Assembly (NCBI GenBank): GCA_902168205.1
Contig: CABHOK010000020.1
Span: 1-64,000, forward strand
Source: an uncultured Chitinophaga sp.
GTDB lineage: Bacteria; Bacteroidota; Bacteroidia; Cytophagales; Cyclobacteriaceae
Reading direction: 5' to 3'
Length of the DNA stretch: 64,000 bases
In this document: one piece after another, positions 1-8,033 of the stretch
Position numbering within the stretch: position 1 is the first letter of the stretch
Layout: each line of letters opens with the position of its first letter
Notes under the pieces: generated by a model
Databases searched by the model: none
Told to the model about the DNA's origin: nothing
The model's input: only the letters and a program-made list of their open reading frames with translations
Made by a program: the position numbers and the translations under genes

Positions 1-268
1 TCATAACGTGATCTCCTATAACTATGATTAAAACGCATTCCTGCCACTTGCAATGAAATACACCGTTCACCATTTAGCATGATTGTTTTGGACTATCAAG
101 TTAATAGTTTTGTGGGTAAACTTAAACCGGTCTCCGGGACTCTGATGCTTACGAGCCTTCATCGCCGAAGAGATTATTTTGTTTCCAATGTAAAGATGAA
201 GCCGTCAACTTTCTGTATGACACTTTTCTCAAACTGACCAGATAACTTTGTGTTGTAATTTGAATCAC
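1..268. other. Intergenic start of window, no supported gene
   Basis: No convincing gene is seen here. The longest plus-strand frame is an ATG at 79 running to a TGA at 235-237 (52 codons), with no recognisable motif or ribosome binding site. The stretch contains GGGACTCTGATG near 137-148, a word that recurs in altered form near 578-589 and 713-724 around the next gene. Nothing else is recognised. Confidence 0.4.
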
Positions 269-568
269 ATGCAAACAGAACAACTAATCATCTCTTTAAT
301 CAAAGACGATCTCATCAATAGTAAACTTGTTAATGGTCTTAGTCAACTTGGGCTTTCTGCGGGTGATTATCACTTACACTTGAGCGAAACCATCTTTACC
401 CTGATGGGCATAGATGGCGCTGAGGATGATGATAAATTACTGGATCACTATATTGGGCTAATCTCCGTTGCGCAAAATGTAGATCTTACGGATATAGCAG
501 GACGCAACTCTGTATTGGAAAAATTGGCACATAGCATTTATATTGAATTGCTTCAGCGGAAAGTATAG
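269..568 (+). CDS. Hypothetical protein, 99 aa
   Basis: An unrecognised small soluble protein, rich in Leu, Ile and acidic residues, with no signal peptide or membrane segment; predicted mostly alpha-helical by eye. The frame opens at a TTG at 248, but the ATG at 269 is the more natural start. It stands alone, with no operon partner, before a spacer of about 250 bp that carries heptamer repeats. No function is proposed. Confidence 0.55.
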   Translation: MQTEQLIISLIKDDLINSKLVNGLSQLGLSAGDYHLHLSETIFTLMGIDGAEDDDKLLDHYIGLISVAQNVDLTDIAGRNSVLEKLAHSIYIELLQRKV

Positions 569-754
569 GTTCATTAGCGACTCTAATGGGATGTGAAATT
601 TTTACAGAGTATAAACACTCCAGCGCTGAGGTTGGAGATATAGCGATTATCCGTTAACGGCTAGGTGGTTGCTTTGTGGATTATGCCTCGAAGCACCAGA
701 GTCGCGGAGGCCGGTGACTCTGATGGGGCGGTAGGATGGTGCTTGTTGCTTCTT

Positions 755-822
755 TCTCGCAACTCGCGACTAAAAGCTCACAGCTGCATTCCCCAGCAGC
801 TAGCAGCCAGAAACCAGCAGCC
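755..822. repeat. Degenerate heptamer array abutting rsmB stop
   Basis: Read on the minus strand, this is a run of 7-bp words beginning directly after the TAG stop of the rRNA methyltransferase (823-825): first GGCTGCT-type words (GGTTTCT, AGCTGCT), then AGCTGTG-type words (AGCTTTT, AGTTGCG). The period of seven is kept while the words vary. The same two word families recur at 2023-2223, 2480-2596, 3301-3445 and 45429-45621. A shorter relative of the CGTTATC family lies at about 643-662. Confidence 0.75.
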
Positions 823-2013
823 CTACTTCCTCTTCAGCAGTGCCATATAAAATCCATCAAACCCATCGCTTGGCCATACGTGTTGATCTTCGAGGAGTTC
901 GAAGTCTGATGGATTGTTGTCGAGGAACTTCTTTACCTGTTGTTGGTTTTCGGAGGGAAGTATACTGCAGGTAGAATATACCATGAGTCCACCGGGCTTT
1001 ACCATCTGGCAGTAGTCTTGGAGTATATGTTGTTGCAGTTCTTTTACATTGGTGATAAACTCTTCAGAGAGTTTCCACTTGGCATCGGGGTTGCGTTTTA
1101 GTACACCTAAACCCGAGCAAGGTACATCGAGTAATAAACGATCGGCAGAATTTTCGAGTCGCTTGATTACTTTGGAAGAATCAATCACACGTGTTTCGAG
1201 GTTTGTAACGCCACCCCTGCGTGCACGCTTTTGCAGTTCATCAAGCTTCCATTTCTCAGTGTCCATGCCAATGATGCGTCCTTTATTTTTCATAAGAGCC
1301 GCTATATGTAGTGTCTTGCCACCGGCACCCGCGCAAGCATCGATTACACGCTGACCGGGTTCTATATTTAGAAACGGAGCGATGAGTTGAGAAGCCGCAT
1401 CCTGCACTTCAAACAGCCCGCCTTTGAATGAAGGAGCGATAAAAACATTTTGTCGTTCTTTTAAAAGCAGTGCATCCGGAAAACCTTCCACAGTATAGGT
1501 TTGTACATTTTCTTCGAGAAGTCGTTCGCGCAGATCTTTCTTGGTAGTTTTTAATGTATTTACCCGCAGAACAACTTGTGCTTCTTCATTGAGCGAGCTG
1601 AGTTCTTTATCCCAGAGCTTGCCAATTTCTTTTTCTCCAAGTTCATCCAGCCAGTCGGGTATAGATTCGCGCACCTTGCGAAATTTATCAGCGTTGCGTT
1701 TTCGCTTGGCAATTTCGTTGGGATTAACACCTTTAAATTCTTCCCATGCAGGCAACGGTATATCTTGCAGCACTAGAATAGCCCCTAGCATCTTCCAGTA
1801 ATCATGTTCACCAGCCTGCGATATTTCGCGGAGTAACCTATACCAGCGCACAATGTCGTATGTTGTTTCAGCAATAAATCGTCTGTCGCGGGCACCCCAC
1901 TTGGAATTTTGCTTCAATACTTTTTCAATTACTTTATCAGCATAGCGCTGCTCGCCAAAAATTTGTTCGAGTGCCTGTACTACTGCGTTGGTTGTGTTGT
2001 TGTATAGCTTCAT
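823..2013 (-). CDS. rsmB: RsmB/NOP-family 16S rRNA (cytosine-C5) methyltransferase
   Basis: Transfers a methyl group from S-adenosylmethionine to C5 of a cytosine in rRNA; by family, position 967 of 16S rRNA. Length 396 aa from the ATG at 2013; the open frame continues upstream to 2106, but that part consists of repeat DNA. An N-terminal NusB-like helical region precedes the methyltransferase fold. Visible motifs are the SAM-binding DACAGAGGKTLH, DVPCSGLGVLKRNPD and the catalytic-cysteine motif YSTCSILPSEN, as expected for the two-cysteine m5C methyltransferases. Target specificity (RsmB versus another NOP-type enzyme) is inferred. A heptamer array begins directly after the stop. Confidence 0.85.
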   Translation of the reverse strand: MKLYNNTTNAVVQALEQIFGEQRYADKVIEKVLKQNSKWGARDRRFIAETTYDIVRWYRLLREISQAGEHDYWKMLGAILVLQDIPLPAWEEFKGVNPNEIAKRKRNADKFRKVRESIPDWLDELGEKEIGKLWDKELSSLNEEAQVVLRVNTLKTTKKDLRERLLEENVQTYTVEGFPDALLLKERQNVFIAPSFKGGLFEVQDAASQLIAPFLNIEPGQRVIDACAGAGGKTLHIAALMKNKGRIIGMDTEKWKLDELQKRARRGGVTNLETRVIDSSKVIKRLENSADRLLLDVPCSGLGVLKRNPDAKWKLSEEFITNVKELQQHILQDYCQMVKPGGLMVYSTCSILPSENQQQVKKFLDNNPSDFELLEDQHVWPSDGFDGFYMALLKRK

Positions 2014-2022
2014 TTTTAAGTT

Positions 2023-2223
2023 AGCTGCGAGCTTTGAGCTGTTAGCTGTGAGTTGTGTGGGAAGAGGGGCTGTGAGTTTGGTGCAAAGGTGCGAAAAAAT
2101 GTGCAAAAATTAGTTGCTGGGTTCTGGCCGCTGGCTACAAGACAGAGCTACCATAGTCTTAAAAACTACAGGTTCATGGCAGTAAACGTGAATCCAGCAA
2201 ACAACGTCTGGCAGCTAGTAGCC
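2023..2223. repeat. Heptamer arrays in rsmB / small membrane protein spacer
   Basis: Three blocks. 2023-2057 holds five 7-bp words of the AGCTGCG / AGCTTTG / AGTTGTG type. 2112-2139 holds words of the GGCCGCT / GGCTACA type. 2208-2223 is an inverted block (on the minus strand GGCTACT, AGCTGCC) that runs into the neighbouring gene, so its last sense codons and TAG stop (2215-2217) lie inside repeat DNA. No gene lies between the blocks. Confidence 0.7.
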
Positions 2224-2460
2224 ATTTCTCGTCATGTATATAAACAACCCTATGGCTACCGGGTATATCAGGAAATATAGAGGCGTAGGAGGTATGATGC
2301 GCAGTAACATAACAAACGGTGACAACAAAAGGAGAATACCGCTAATGATAATAATTGTTTTCCGGGAACGCTCAATCGGTTGTCGCCCAATTTCAAACAG
2401 GTGGTAGAGCAGGTAGGTGATTACTGCTACATTAAAAGCCATCAATAGAAGACGAATCAT
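2215..2460 (-). CDS. Small integral membrane protein, 81 aa
   Basis: An unrecognised membrane protein with about three hydrophobic segments (roughly residues 2-22, 35-53 and 57-76) and a short basic loop (RQPIERSRK) between the first two. Its last codons and stop lie within a heptamer repeat block, suggesting that the C-terminus was set by repeat invasion. It is a single gene facing away from ispD. No function can be assigned. Confidence 0.6.
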   Translation of the reverse strand: MIRLLLMAFNVAVITYLLYHLFEIGRQPIERSRKTIIIISGILLLLSPFVMLLRIIPPTPLYFLIYPVAIGLFIYMTRNGY

Positions 2461-2479
2461 ATTCGAAGATAGCCAAATT

Positions 2480-2596
2480 AGTTGTGAGCTTTGAGTTGCG
2501 AGCTTTGAGAAGTGGCTTCTGTTTACAGGCTACTGGTTGCTGGTCCTGTAGCCAGAAGCCTGTAGCTTTTGATCTCGCAGCTCGTGGCTCGCAGCT
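2480..2596. repeat. Nested inverted heptamer arms upstream of ispD
   Basis: The outer left arm 2480-2509 has words AGTTGTG, AGCTTTG and AGTTGCG; the outer right arm 2574-2596 is the reverse complement type (on minus AGCTGCG, AGCCACG). Inside these, 2514-2544 (GGCTACT, GGTTGCT) pairs with 2544-2566 (on minus GGCTTCT, GGCTACA). The two word families are therefore nested as a palindromic structure filling most of the 170-bp spacer. Confidence 0.8.
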
Positions 2597-2630
2597 AATT
2601 CACTATCTTGCTGCGTAAAAATAATTTGCA

Positions 2631-3302
2631 TTGAACGCCACAGAGTACGCTATCATCGTTGCCGGAGGAAAGGGCACGCGCATTAAGAGCAAGCTTCCTA
2701 AACAATTTCTGGAGTTGAGTGGCTTGCCTATACTCATGCATACGCTCCAGGCTTTTTACCGGTACTCTTCTTCTATCAAAATTATACTGGTGTTGCCACA
2801 GGATGACTTTGAGACATGGGAAGCTCTTTGTAAGAAGTATAATTTTACCCAACCGGTTATACTTCAAAAGGGGGGTGAATCCAGATTCCAGTCGGTGAAA
2901 AATGGTCTTGATAAAATTGAGGGCGGTGGACTTGTCGCTATACACGATGGTGTTCGCCCGTTGGTGAGTGAAGATATTATAGGGGCATCGTTCAGACTGG
3001 CAGCAGTACACCAATGTGCCGTGGCTTCTGTGCGATTGAAAGATTCCATCCGCATGACGGATCAGGATACAACCAAAGCGATGGACCGTTCTAAATTCAG
3101 ACTTATTCAAACCCCCCAAACATTTCAGGTTGATCTTATCAAAAAGGCATACGAGGTAAAAGAAGATCCCAATTTTACCGATGATGCCAGTGTAGCAGAA
3201 TTCTCCGGCCACCGCATATCGCTCTTTGAAGGCAGCTATGAGAATATAAAGATCACCACTCCGGAAGACTTGGTTGTAGCGGAGGCACTCATGGCGAAAT
3301 AG
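2631..3302 (+). CDS. ispD: 2-C-methyl-D-erythritol 4-phosphate cytidylyltransferase
   Basis: Catalyses CTP + MEP to CDP-ME in the non-mevalonate isoprenoid pathway. Length 223 aa, slightly short for the family. The N-terminal nucleotide-binding signature AGGKGTRIKSKLPKQF is present at residues 11-26, followed by the conserved HDGVRPLV and TDDASVAE motifs. The start is a TTG at 2631; no ATG fits before the signature and no Shine-Dalgarno sequence is visible. The stop TAG is the first triplet of the following heptamer array. It is transcribed alone, without ispF next to it. Confidence 0.93.
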   Translation: MNATEYAIIVAGGKGTRIKSKLPKQFLELSGLPILMHTLQAFYRYSSSIKIILVLPQDDFETWEALCKKYNFTQPVILQKGGESRFQSVKNGLDKIEGGGLVAIHDGVRPLVSEDIIGASFRLAAVHQCAVASVRLKDSIRMTDQDTTKAMDRSKFRLIQTPQTFQVDLIKKAYEVKEDPNFTDDASVAEFSGHRISLFEGSYENIKITTPEDLVVAEALMAK

Positions 3303-3445
3303 CTGCGAGCTTTGAGTCATGAGTTGTGAGGCGTGTATGAGAAGCTACTGGCTTCCGGCTACTGGTCGTTTTTCCTGAGGCTATATATTTACCAGAAAAA
3401 AACGATGAGTTTACAACGCCCGTCCTGAAGCCAGCGGCCAGCACC
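3301..3445. repeat. Heptamer arrays at the ispD stop codon
   Basis: Starting inside the ispD stop codon, 3301-3335 is five exact 7-bp steps (AGCTGCG, AGCTTTG, AGTCATG and relatives). 3343-3363 holds AGCTACT, GGCTTCC and GGCTACT. 3424-3445 is an inverted block that reads GGCCGCT, GGCTTCA on minus. The last pair forms inverted arms around about 60 bp. Confidence 0.75.
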
Positions 3446-3460
3446 ATTAGCCTTAATAAA

Positions 3461-3484
3461 AAAGGTGGCCCGAAAACCACCTTT
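3461..3484 (-). terminator. Rho-independent terminator for the OmpA lipoprotein gene
   Basis: Perfect stem AAAGGTGG / CCACCTTT with an 8-nt loop; on the minus strand it is followed by a T-rich tract. It lies about 20 bp downstream of the stop at 3506. Confidence 0.85.
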
Positions 3485-3505
3485 CTTAAATCTAAGATAT
3501 ATATA

Positions 3506-4183
3506 CTATATCTCGCCTTTCTCGGCTTTCTTCTTTAGTTTTTCGTTCGCGAAGATCGCTACTTCTACACGTCTGTTTTGTTTACGACCGGCTTCAGTTC
3601 CGTTATCTGCTACGGGTTGATCCGGCCCATAGCCTACCGTTGTAATACGTGTACCCGTAACACCTAACGTTTTTAAATAGGTTGATACAGAAGCCGCACG
3701 CTTGTCGGATAACGTCATGTTATAGTCATACTTGCCGGTTGAGTCTGTGTGTCCTTCGATCAGGATGTTGGTGTCGTCATACTTGTTGAGTACACGCGCC
3801 AGGTCTTGCAGGTTGGTTTTTGATGTTGCCGTTACTTCTGAAGAGTTGGTAGCAAACTGTATACCCTGGTGGAAAGTAATTTTTATCCCTTCGCCTACAC
3901 GCTCCACTTCTGCGCCTTCCAGGTCTTTCTTTAGTTCAGCAGCCTGCTTATCCATATACCGGCCGATCAAATACCCGGCTGTTCCACCAATGGCAGCACC
4001 AGCGATAGCACCAACGGCCGTGTTACCTGCAGCTTTACCGATGAGCGCACCGGCCGCGGCACCGCCTGCTGTACCAATAATAGCCCCTTTGGTTGCTTTG
4101 TTCATGTTCTTACATGAGCTGAACAGAATACAAATTGTTAACAGGAAGCTGAACAGATGCTTGCCCTTTAAAACATTTACCAT
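3506..4183 (-). CDS. OmpA-family lipoprotein with glycine zipper
   Basis: 225 aa. The N-terminal signal ends in a lipobox (LFSSC, Cys about residue 24), so the protein should be lipid-anchored in the envelope. Residues about 33-75 are a glycine-zipper segment (repeated GAxxG / AAAGALIG), a feature of membrane-associating envelope proteins. The C-terminal half is an OmpA/Pal-type peptidoglycan-binding domain with the motif IEGHTDSTG and the NRRVEVAI end. It probably ties the outer membrane to peptidoglycan. A terminator follows; the gene is monocistronic. Confidence 0.88.
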   Translation of the reverse strand: MVNVLKGKHLFSFLLTICILFSSCKNMNKATKGAIIGTAGGAAAGALIGKAAGNTAVGAIAGAAIGGTAGYLIGRYMDKQAAELKKDLEGAEVERVGEGIKITFHQGIQFATNSSEVTATSKTNLQDLARVLNKYDDTNILIEGHTDSTGKYDYNMTLSDKRAASVSTYLKTLGVTGTRITTVGYGPDQPVADNGTEAGRKQNRRVEVAIFANEKLKKKAEKGEI

Positions 4184-4401
4184 ACGTCTTTGATTGTGAT
4201 TGTTAGAGATAGAGTGTTAAAAAAAAGTTTTGGCTTTGTATTTATAGATGTATAGAAAGGGTTTTCAGATTTTTTGAATGGCGAAAGAAAGGCAGAATTG
4301 GAGATTAATGGATAAATGATTCGTTTGACGACATAAATCGGCAGAAATAAATACACCTATACCGATAAACGATCAGGCACTTTTCCTTCACAAAAAAGCA
4401 A

Positions 4402-4426
4402 GAAGCCGACTTTGAAGGTCGGCTTC
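4402..4426 (-). terminator. Terminator for the DUF2795 gene
   Basis: Perfect 9-bp stem GAAGCCGAC / GTCGGCTTC with a 7-nt loop. The minus-strand transcript continues into a T-rich tract (complement of AAAAAAG at 4392-4398). Confidence 0.8.
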
Positions 4427-4464
4427 AGCAAGAATACATGATAATGTAAAAATGTTTGTCGGTG

Positions 4465-4686
4465 TCAGTACTCGTCTTCGTTGAAGAAAAAGTCTTCTTT
4501 GGTTGGGTAGTCTGGCCAGATTTCTTCTATACTTTCGTAAGGTTGTCCGTCATCTTCCAGTTCCTGGAGGTTCTCCACTACTTCCAGGGGAGCGCCTGAA
4601 CGGATAGAATAATCGATCAACTCGTCTTTAGTTGCCGGCCAGGGAGCATCCTCTAAGTAAGAGGCAAGTTCAAGAGTCCAATACAT
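4465..4686 (-). CDS. DUF2795 domain protein, 73 aa
   Basis: A very acidic small soluble protein matching the DUF2795 family, common and highly conserved in Bacteroidota; its function is unknown. Recognisable parts are the N-terminal YWTLELASYLEDAPWPATK, a middle SGAPLEVVENLQEL, and a C-terminal aspartate/glutamate-rich tail. The start is certain because an unusually strong Shine-Dalgarno sequence (AAAGGAGG on minus, 4697-4704) sits about 10 nt upstream of the ATG, whereas nearly all other genes here lack one. It has its own terminator and is monocistronic. Confidence 0.88.
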   Translation of the reverse strand: MYWTLELASYLEDAPWPATKDELIDYSIRSGAPLEVVENLQELEDDGQPYESIEEIWPDYPTKEDFFFNEDEY

Positions 4687-4695
4687 AGTTTACGT

Positions 4696-4704
4696 CCTCC
4701 TTTT
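4696..4704 (-). promoter_or_regulatory. Strong Shine-Dalgarno sequence of the DUF2795 gene
   Basis: Plus-strand CCTCCTTTT, read as AAAAGGAGG on the minus strand, at ordinary spacing before the ATG at 4686. In Bacteroidota the anti-SD of 16S rRNA is normally sequestered and such sites are rare, so this site suggests translational regulation. Confidence 0.75.
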
Positions 4705-4734
4705 AATTTTTCGCAAAAATAAAATTAATTAGGG

Positions 4735-4828
4735 CATAGTCAATAGTTAGTACTCGATAGTATTAAAAACCAAAAAGTAACCCCATGCCGCGTGCAGTCA
4801 GCGGCTCCCCACTATGCACTATGGACTA
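4735..4828. repeat. Inverted heptamer arms, CATAGTC family
   Basis: Left arm 4735-4764: 7-bp words CATAGTC, AATAGTT, GATAGTA. Right arm 4806-4828, read on minus: ATAGTGC, ATAGTGG. The arms are separated by about 40 bp and lie between the divergent DUF2795 and ettA genes. The word differs from those of the arrays around ispD, but the period and arm geometry are the same. Confidence 0.7.
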
Positions 4829-4944
4829 AAAAAGCCATATTTGCGGCCATAAACTCAACGGCTAATTTTCTGAATTATTGAAATGAAGTAGCACTTCAGG
4901 TCATAATTTTATCAGAGACCAACCATTTTTACCAATACATACTC

Positions 4945-6627
4945 ATGGCTGACGAAAAAATTATTTTCTCGATGGCGGGCGTAAATAAGATTTACCCGCC
5001 CAACAAACAGGTTCTCAAAAATATTTACCTCTCCTTTTTCTATGGAGCCAAGATTGGCGTACTCGGTCTTAACGGGTCGGGTAAGTCATCGTTGTTACGC
5101 ATTATTGCCGGTATAGATAAAGAATACCAGGGAGAAGTTGTGTCTGATTTAAGTTTCTCCGTTGGTCTGCTGGAGCAGGAGCCGCAGCTTGACAAGACCA
5201 AGACGGTAAAAGAAGTGGTGGAAGAAGGTGCACATGAAATTGTGTCGCTGCTGAAAGAGTTTGAAGCCATCAACGAAAAATTTGCTGATCCGGCCGTAAT
5301 GGAAGATCCGGATGCCATGGATAAGCTGATCACCAAGCAAGGCGAGATACAGGAAAAACTGGATGCCGTTAATGCGTGGGAACTTGATAGTAAACTCGAG
5401 CGTGCTATGGATGCATTGCGTTGTCCTCCACCCGATGCTAAAATTGAACATCTTTCCGGTGGTGAAAAAAGACGCGTGGCACTTTGCCGTCTTCTGCTGA
5501 AAGAGCCGGATGTACTGTTGCTCGATGAACCTACCAACCACCTGGATGCCGAGTCAGTATATTGGCTTGAACAACACTTGAAACAATATAAAGGAACCGT
5601 AATCGCAGTAACCCACGACCGTTACTTCCTTGATAACGTAGCAGGATGGATTCTTGAACTTGACCGTGGTGAAGGTATACCTTGGAAAGGAAATTACTCT
5701 TCATGGCTCGATCAGAAACAAAAACGTCTGGCGCAGGAAGAAAAATCTGAATCCAAGAGACAAAAAGCATTGGAGCGCGAGTTGGAGTGGGTACGCATGA
5801 ATCCGAAAGGACGCCAGGCGAAAGGTAAAGCTCGTTTGAGCGCGTACGAGAAATTGTTAAGTCAGGAAGCAAAAGAGCGAGAAGAGAAACTCGAACTCTT
5901 TATACCACCCGGACCACGCCTCGGTAATAAAGTAATCGAAGCAACAGGTGTAGCGAAGGGCTATGGCGATAAATTACTCTATGAGAACCTGACATTCGCG
6001 TTGCCACCTGCTGGTATCGTTGGTATTATCGGACCGAACGGTGCAGGTAAAACAACGTTGTTTAAACTGATCATCGGTAAAGAGAAACCAGACGCTGGTA
6101 ATTTTGAAGTTGGTGAAACAGTAAAGATCGCGTACGTTGACCAGGAGCACGATGATCTTAATCCGGAAGACAGCGTATGGCAAGCTATTACCGGTGGTAA
6201 TGAGTTGATCGAGATCGGAGGTAAAACGCAGAACTCGCGCGCCTATGTTGGTAAGTTTAACTTCAACGGAACCGATCAACAGAAGAAAGTAAAAGAACTC
6301 TCCGGTGGTATGCGTAACCGCGTACACCTTGCTATAGCTTTGAAACAAGGTGGTAACTTATTGCTGCTCGATGAGCCTACCAACGATTTGGACGTAAACA
6401 CACTGCGTGCACTCGAAGAAGCACTTGATAACTTTGCCGGCTGTGCGGTAATTATATCTCACGACCGCTGGTTCCTCGATCGTGTATGCACACATATCCT
6501 TGCCTTTGAAGGCGATTCGCAGGTGTTCTGGTTTGAAGGAGGCTTCAGCGAATACGAAGAGAATAAACGTAAGCGCCTGGGCGATGATCAGCCACATCGC
6601 ATCAGGTACAAAAAACTGGTGAAGTAA
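4945..6627 (+). CDS. ettA: Energy-dependent translational throttle protein EttA (ABC-F)
   Basis: A soluble ABC-F ATPase that binds the ribosomal E site and gates entry into the elongation cycle according to energy status. 560 aa, the usual EttA length. Two ABC cassettes are complete: Walker A GLNGSGKSS (41-49), signature LSGGEKRRVALCR, Walker B LLLDEPTNHLD; then Walker A GPNGAGKTT (about 363-371), LSGGMRNRVHLA, and LLLDEPTNDLD. The inter-domain linker with KGRQAKGKARLSAYEKL is present. No membrane segments. A hairpin terminator follows the stop. Confidence 0.95.
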   Translation: MADEKIIFSMAGVNKIYPPNKQVLKNIYLSFFYGAKIGVLGLNGSGKSSLLRIIAGIDKEYQGEVVSDLSFSVGLLEQEPQLDKTKTVKEVVEEGAHEIVSLLKEFEAINEKFADPAVMEDPDAMDKLITKQGEIQEKLDAVNAWELDSKLERAMDALRCPPPDAKIEHLSGGEKRRVALCRLLLKEPDVLLLDEPTNHLDAESVYWLEQHLKQYKGTVIAVTHDRYFLDNVAGWILELDRGEGIPWKGNYSSWLDQKQKRLAQEEKSESKRQKALERELEWVRMNPKGRQAKGKARLSAYEKLLSQEAKEREEKLELFIPPGPRLGNKVIEATGVAKGYGDKLLYENLTFALPPAGIVGIIGPNGAGKTTLFKLIIGKEKPDAGNFEVGETVKIAYVDQEHDDLNPEDSVWQAITGGNELIEIGGKTQNSRAYVGKFNFNGTDQQKKVKELSGGMRNRVHLAIALKQGGNLLLLDEPTNDLDVNTLRALEEALDNFAGCAVIISHDRWFLDRVCTHILAFEGDSQVFWFEGGFSEYEENKRKRLGDDQPHRIRYKKLVK

Positions 6628-6642
6628 AAGAATATATATAGT

Positions 6643-6684
6643 CCGGCTGATGAAAATAAAACGCTCATCAGCCGGTAATTTTTT
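6643..6684 (+). terminator. Hairpin terminator after ettA
   Basis: Perfect 11-bp stem CCGGCTGATGA / TCATCAGCCGG (6643-6653 and 6665-6675) followed by TAATTTTTTAT. The next start codon is only 7 nt further, so it may attenuate rather than fully separate the next gene. Confidence 0.8.
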
Positions 6685-6690
6685 ATAGCC

Positions 6691-7059
6691 ATGCGAACTA
6701 TCTATACTATTGTTTTACTGGTACTATCCAACACCTTCATGACGCTGGCCTGGTATGGTCACCTGAAGTTTAAGGATATGAAGTGGAGTCAGAATTTACC
6801 GCTGATCGGTATCATTCTAATCAGTTGGGGAATAGCGTTGTTTGAATATATACTGCAAGTCCCGGCTAACCGGCTCGGATTTAAAGAATATGGCGGACCA
6901 TTTTCACTGGTGCAGCTCAAGGTAATTCAGGAAGTGATCACGCTCGTAGTCTTTATGATCTTCTCGTTTCTGTTCTTCAAAACCGAGACGTTTAAACTTA
7001 ATCATCTGATCGGTTTTGTGTTCCTGGTGTTGGCGGTATATTTTATTTTCAAAAAGTAG
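6691..7059 (+). CDS. DMT-family membrane protein (DUF486)
   Basis: 122 aa with four predicted transmembrane helices (about 3-20, 35-54, 74-96 and 101-121), matching the small DUF486 branch of the drug/metabolite transporter superfamily; transport has not been shown for the family. It keeps the conserved NTFMTLAWYGHLKF near the N-terminus and the PANRLG segment between helices 2 and 3. It is separated from the downstream SDR gene by 3 bp, so the two are probably co-transcribed. Confidence 0.8.
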   Translation: MRTIYTIVLLVLSNTFMTLAWYGHLKFKDMKWSQNLPLIGIILISWGIALFEYILQVPANRLGFKEYGGPFSLVQLKVIQEVITLVVFMIFSFLFFKTETFKLNHLIGFVFLVLAVYFIFKK

Positions 7060-7062
7060 ATT

Positions 7063-7872
7063 ATGGCAAAATTGAAAAACAGAGTTGTCTGGATTACCGG
7101 TGCGTCATCCGGGATAGGAGAAGCGCTTGCGTATGAGATGGCCAAGCAGGGCGCGCGATTGATTCTGTCGGCCCGAAGAAAAGAAGAACTTGAGCGTGTA
7201 AAAGGTAATTGTATATCTTCTGCACAAGCCAACATACATGTGCTGCCGTTCGATCTTACTAAAACAGAAACCCTGAAACTTACCACTGAAGCCGCCATCC
7301 AGGTTTTCGGACATATCGATATACTGGTAAACAACGGAGGTATCAGCCAGCGGAGTTTTGCAAAAGATACTTTGCTTGATGTAGACAAGCGGATCATGGA
7401 TGTAAATTACTTTGGCGCTGTAGCACTTACTAAAAATATACTGCCACATTTTCTGAAACGTAAGAGCGGACACCTGGTAACGGTATCGAGCGTCACCGGA
7501 ATTTTTGGAACACCGTATAGGTCAGGCTATGCGGCATCTAAACATGCGCTTCATGGTTTCTTCGATTCTCTTCGTGCAGAACTCTGGAAGGATGTAAGAG
7601 ATGCTATTACCGTTACCATGATTTGTCCCGGATTTATTCATACACCCATCACACTCTCTGCTGTTACCGGTGATGGAAGTCCGTTAGGTAAAATGGACGA
7701 TGCACAATACAAAGGTAAACCTGCCGATTGGTGTGCCCGAAAAATTATACACGCCATCGAAAAGAAAAAGAACGAAGTATATATAGGCGGAATTGAAACG
7801 TTGGGAGTTCGCTTTAAGCGGTTGTTTCCGAATTGGTTTGCCAGGTATATCCGGAGTGCGAAGGTTCGGTGA
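7063..7872 (+). CDS. Short-chain dehydrogenase/reductase
   Basis: 269 aa classical SDR, NAD(P)-dependent oxidoreductase of unknown substrate. The cofactor motif TGASSGIG is near the N-terminus, NNGG follows at the end of strand 4, and the catalytic SS...YxxxK is seen as SSVTGIFG followed by YAASK (Tyr about 156, Lys about 160). A basic position after the first beta strand (SARRKEE) suggests NADPH preference. It follows the DUF486 gene with a 3-bp gap. An octamer array begins at the base after its TGA. Confidence 0.88.
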   Translation: MAKLKNRVVWITGASSGIGEALAYEMAKQGARLILSARRKEELERVKGNCISSAQANIHVLPFDLTKTETLKLTTEAAIQVFGHIDILVNNGGISQRSFAKDTLLDVDKRIMDVNYFGAVALTKNILPHFLKRKSGHLVTVSSVTGIFGTPYRSGYAASKHALHGFFDSLRAELWKDVRDAITVTMICPGFIHTPITLSAVTGDGSPLGKMDDAQYKGKPADWCARKIIHAIEKKKNEVYIGGIETLGVRFKRLFPNWFARYIRSAKVR

Positions 7873-8033
7873 TCGAGAAGACCGAAAGTCGAGAAGACGG
7901 AAAGGCAGGAAGTCGGGAAGTTGGATGGATACGACTCGTCTTCATAATATTGATATTGCTCGCGGGATAAACACTTAAAAACTTTTTCCGGCTTTCGGAC
8001 TTTTTCTATCTTCCGGACTTTCGGACTTTTTCC
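7873..8033. repeat. Inverted octamer arms filling the SDR-glycosyltransferase spacer
   Basis: The left arm 7873-7920 is exactly six 8-bp words (TCGAGAAG, ACCGAAAG, GCAGGAAG and variants) starting at the base after the SDR stop. The right arm 7981-8033 is the reverse complement type (on minus TCCGAAAG, TCCGGAAG) and ends at the base before the ATG at 8034. All but 60 bp of the 161-bp spacer is therefore array, with boundaries that match the coding boundaries to the base. Confidence 0.85.

Noticed and set aside
79-237. 52-codon frame at the window start
   Set aside because: No motif, weak start context and overlap with a repeated GACTCTGATG word; not enough to call a gene.
2595-3320. Long minus-strand frame opposite ispD
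   Set aside because: Shadow of ispD; the plus-strand frame has all IspD motifs.
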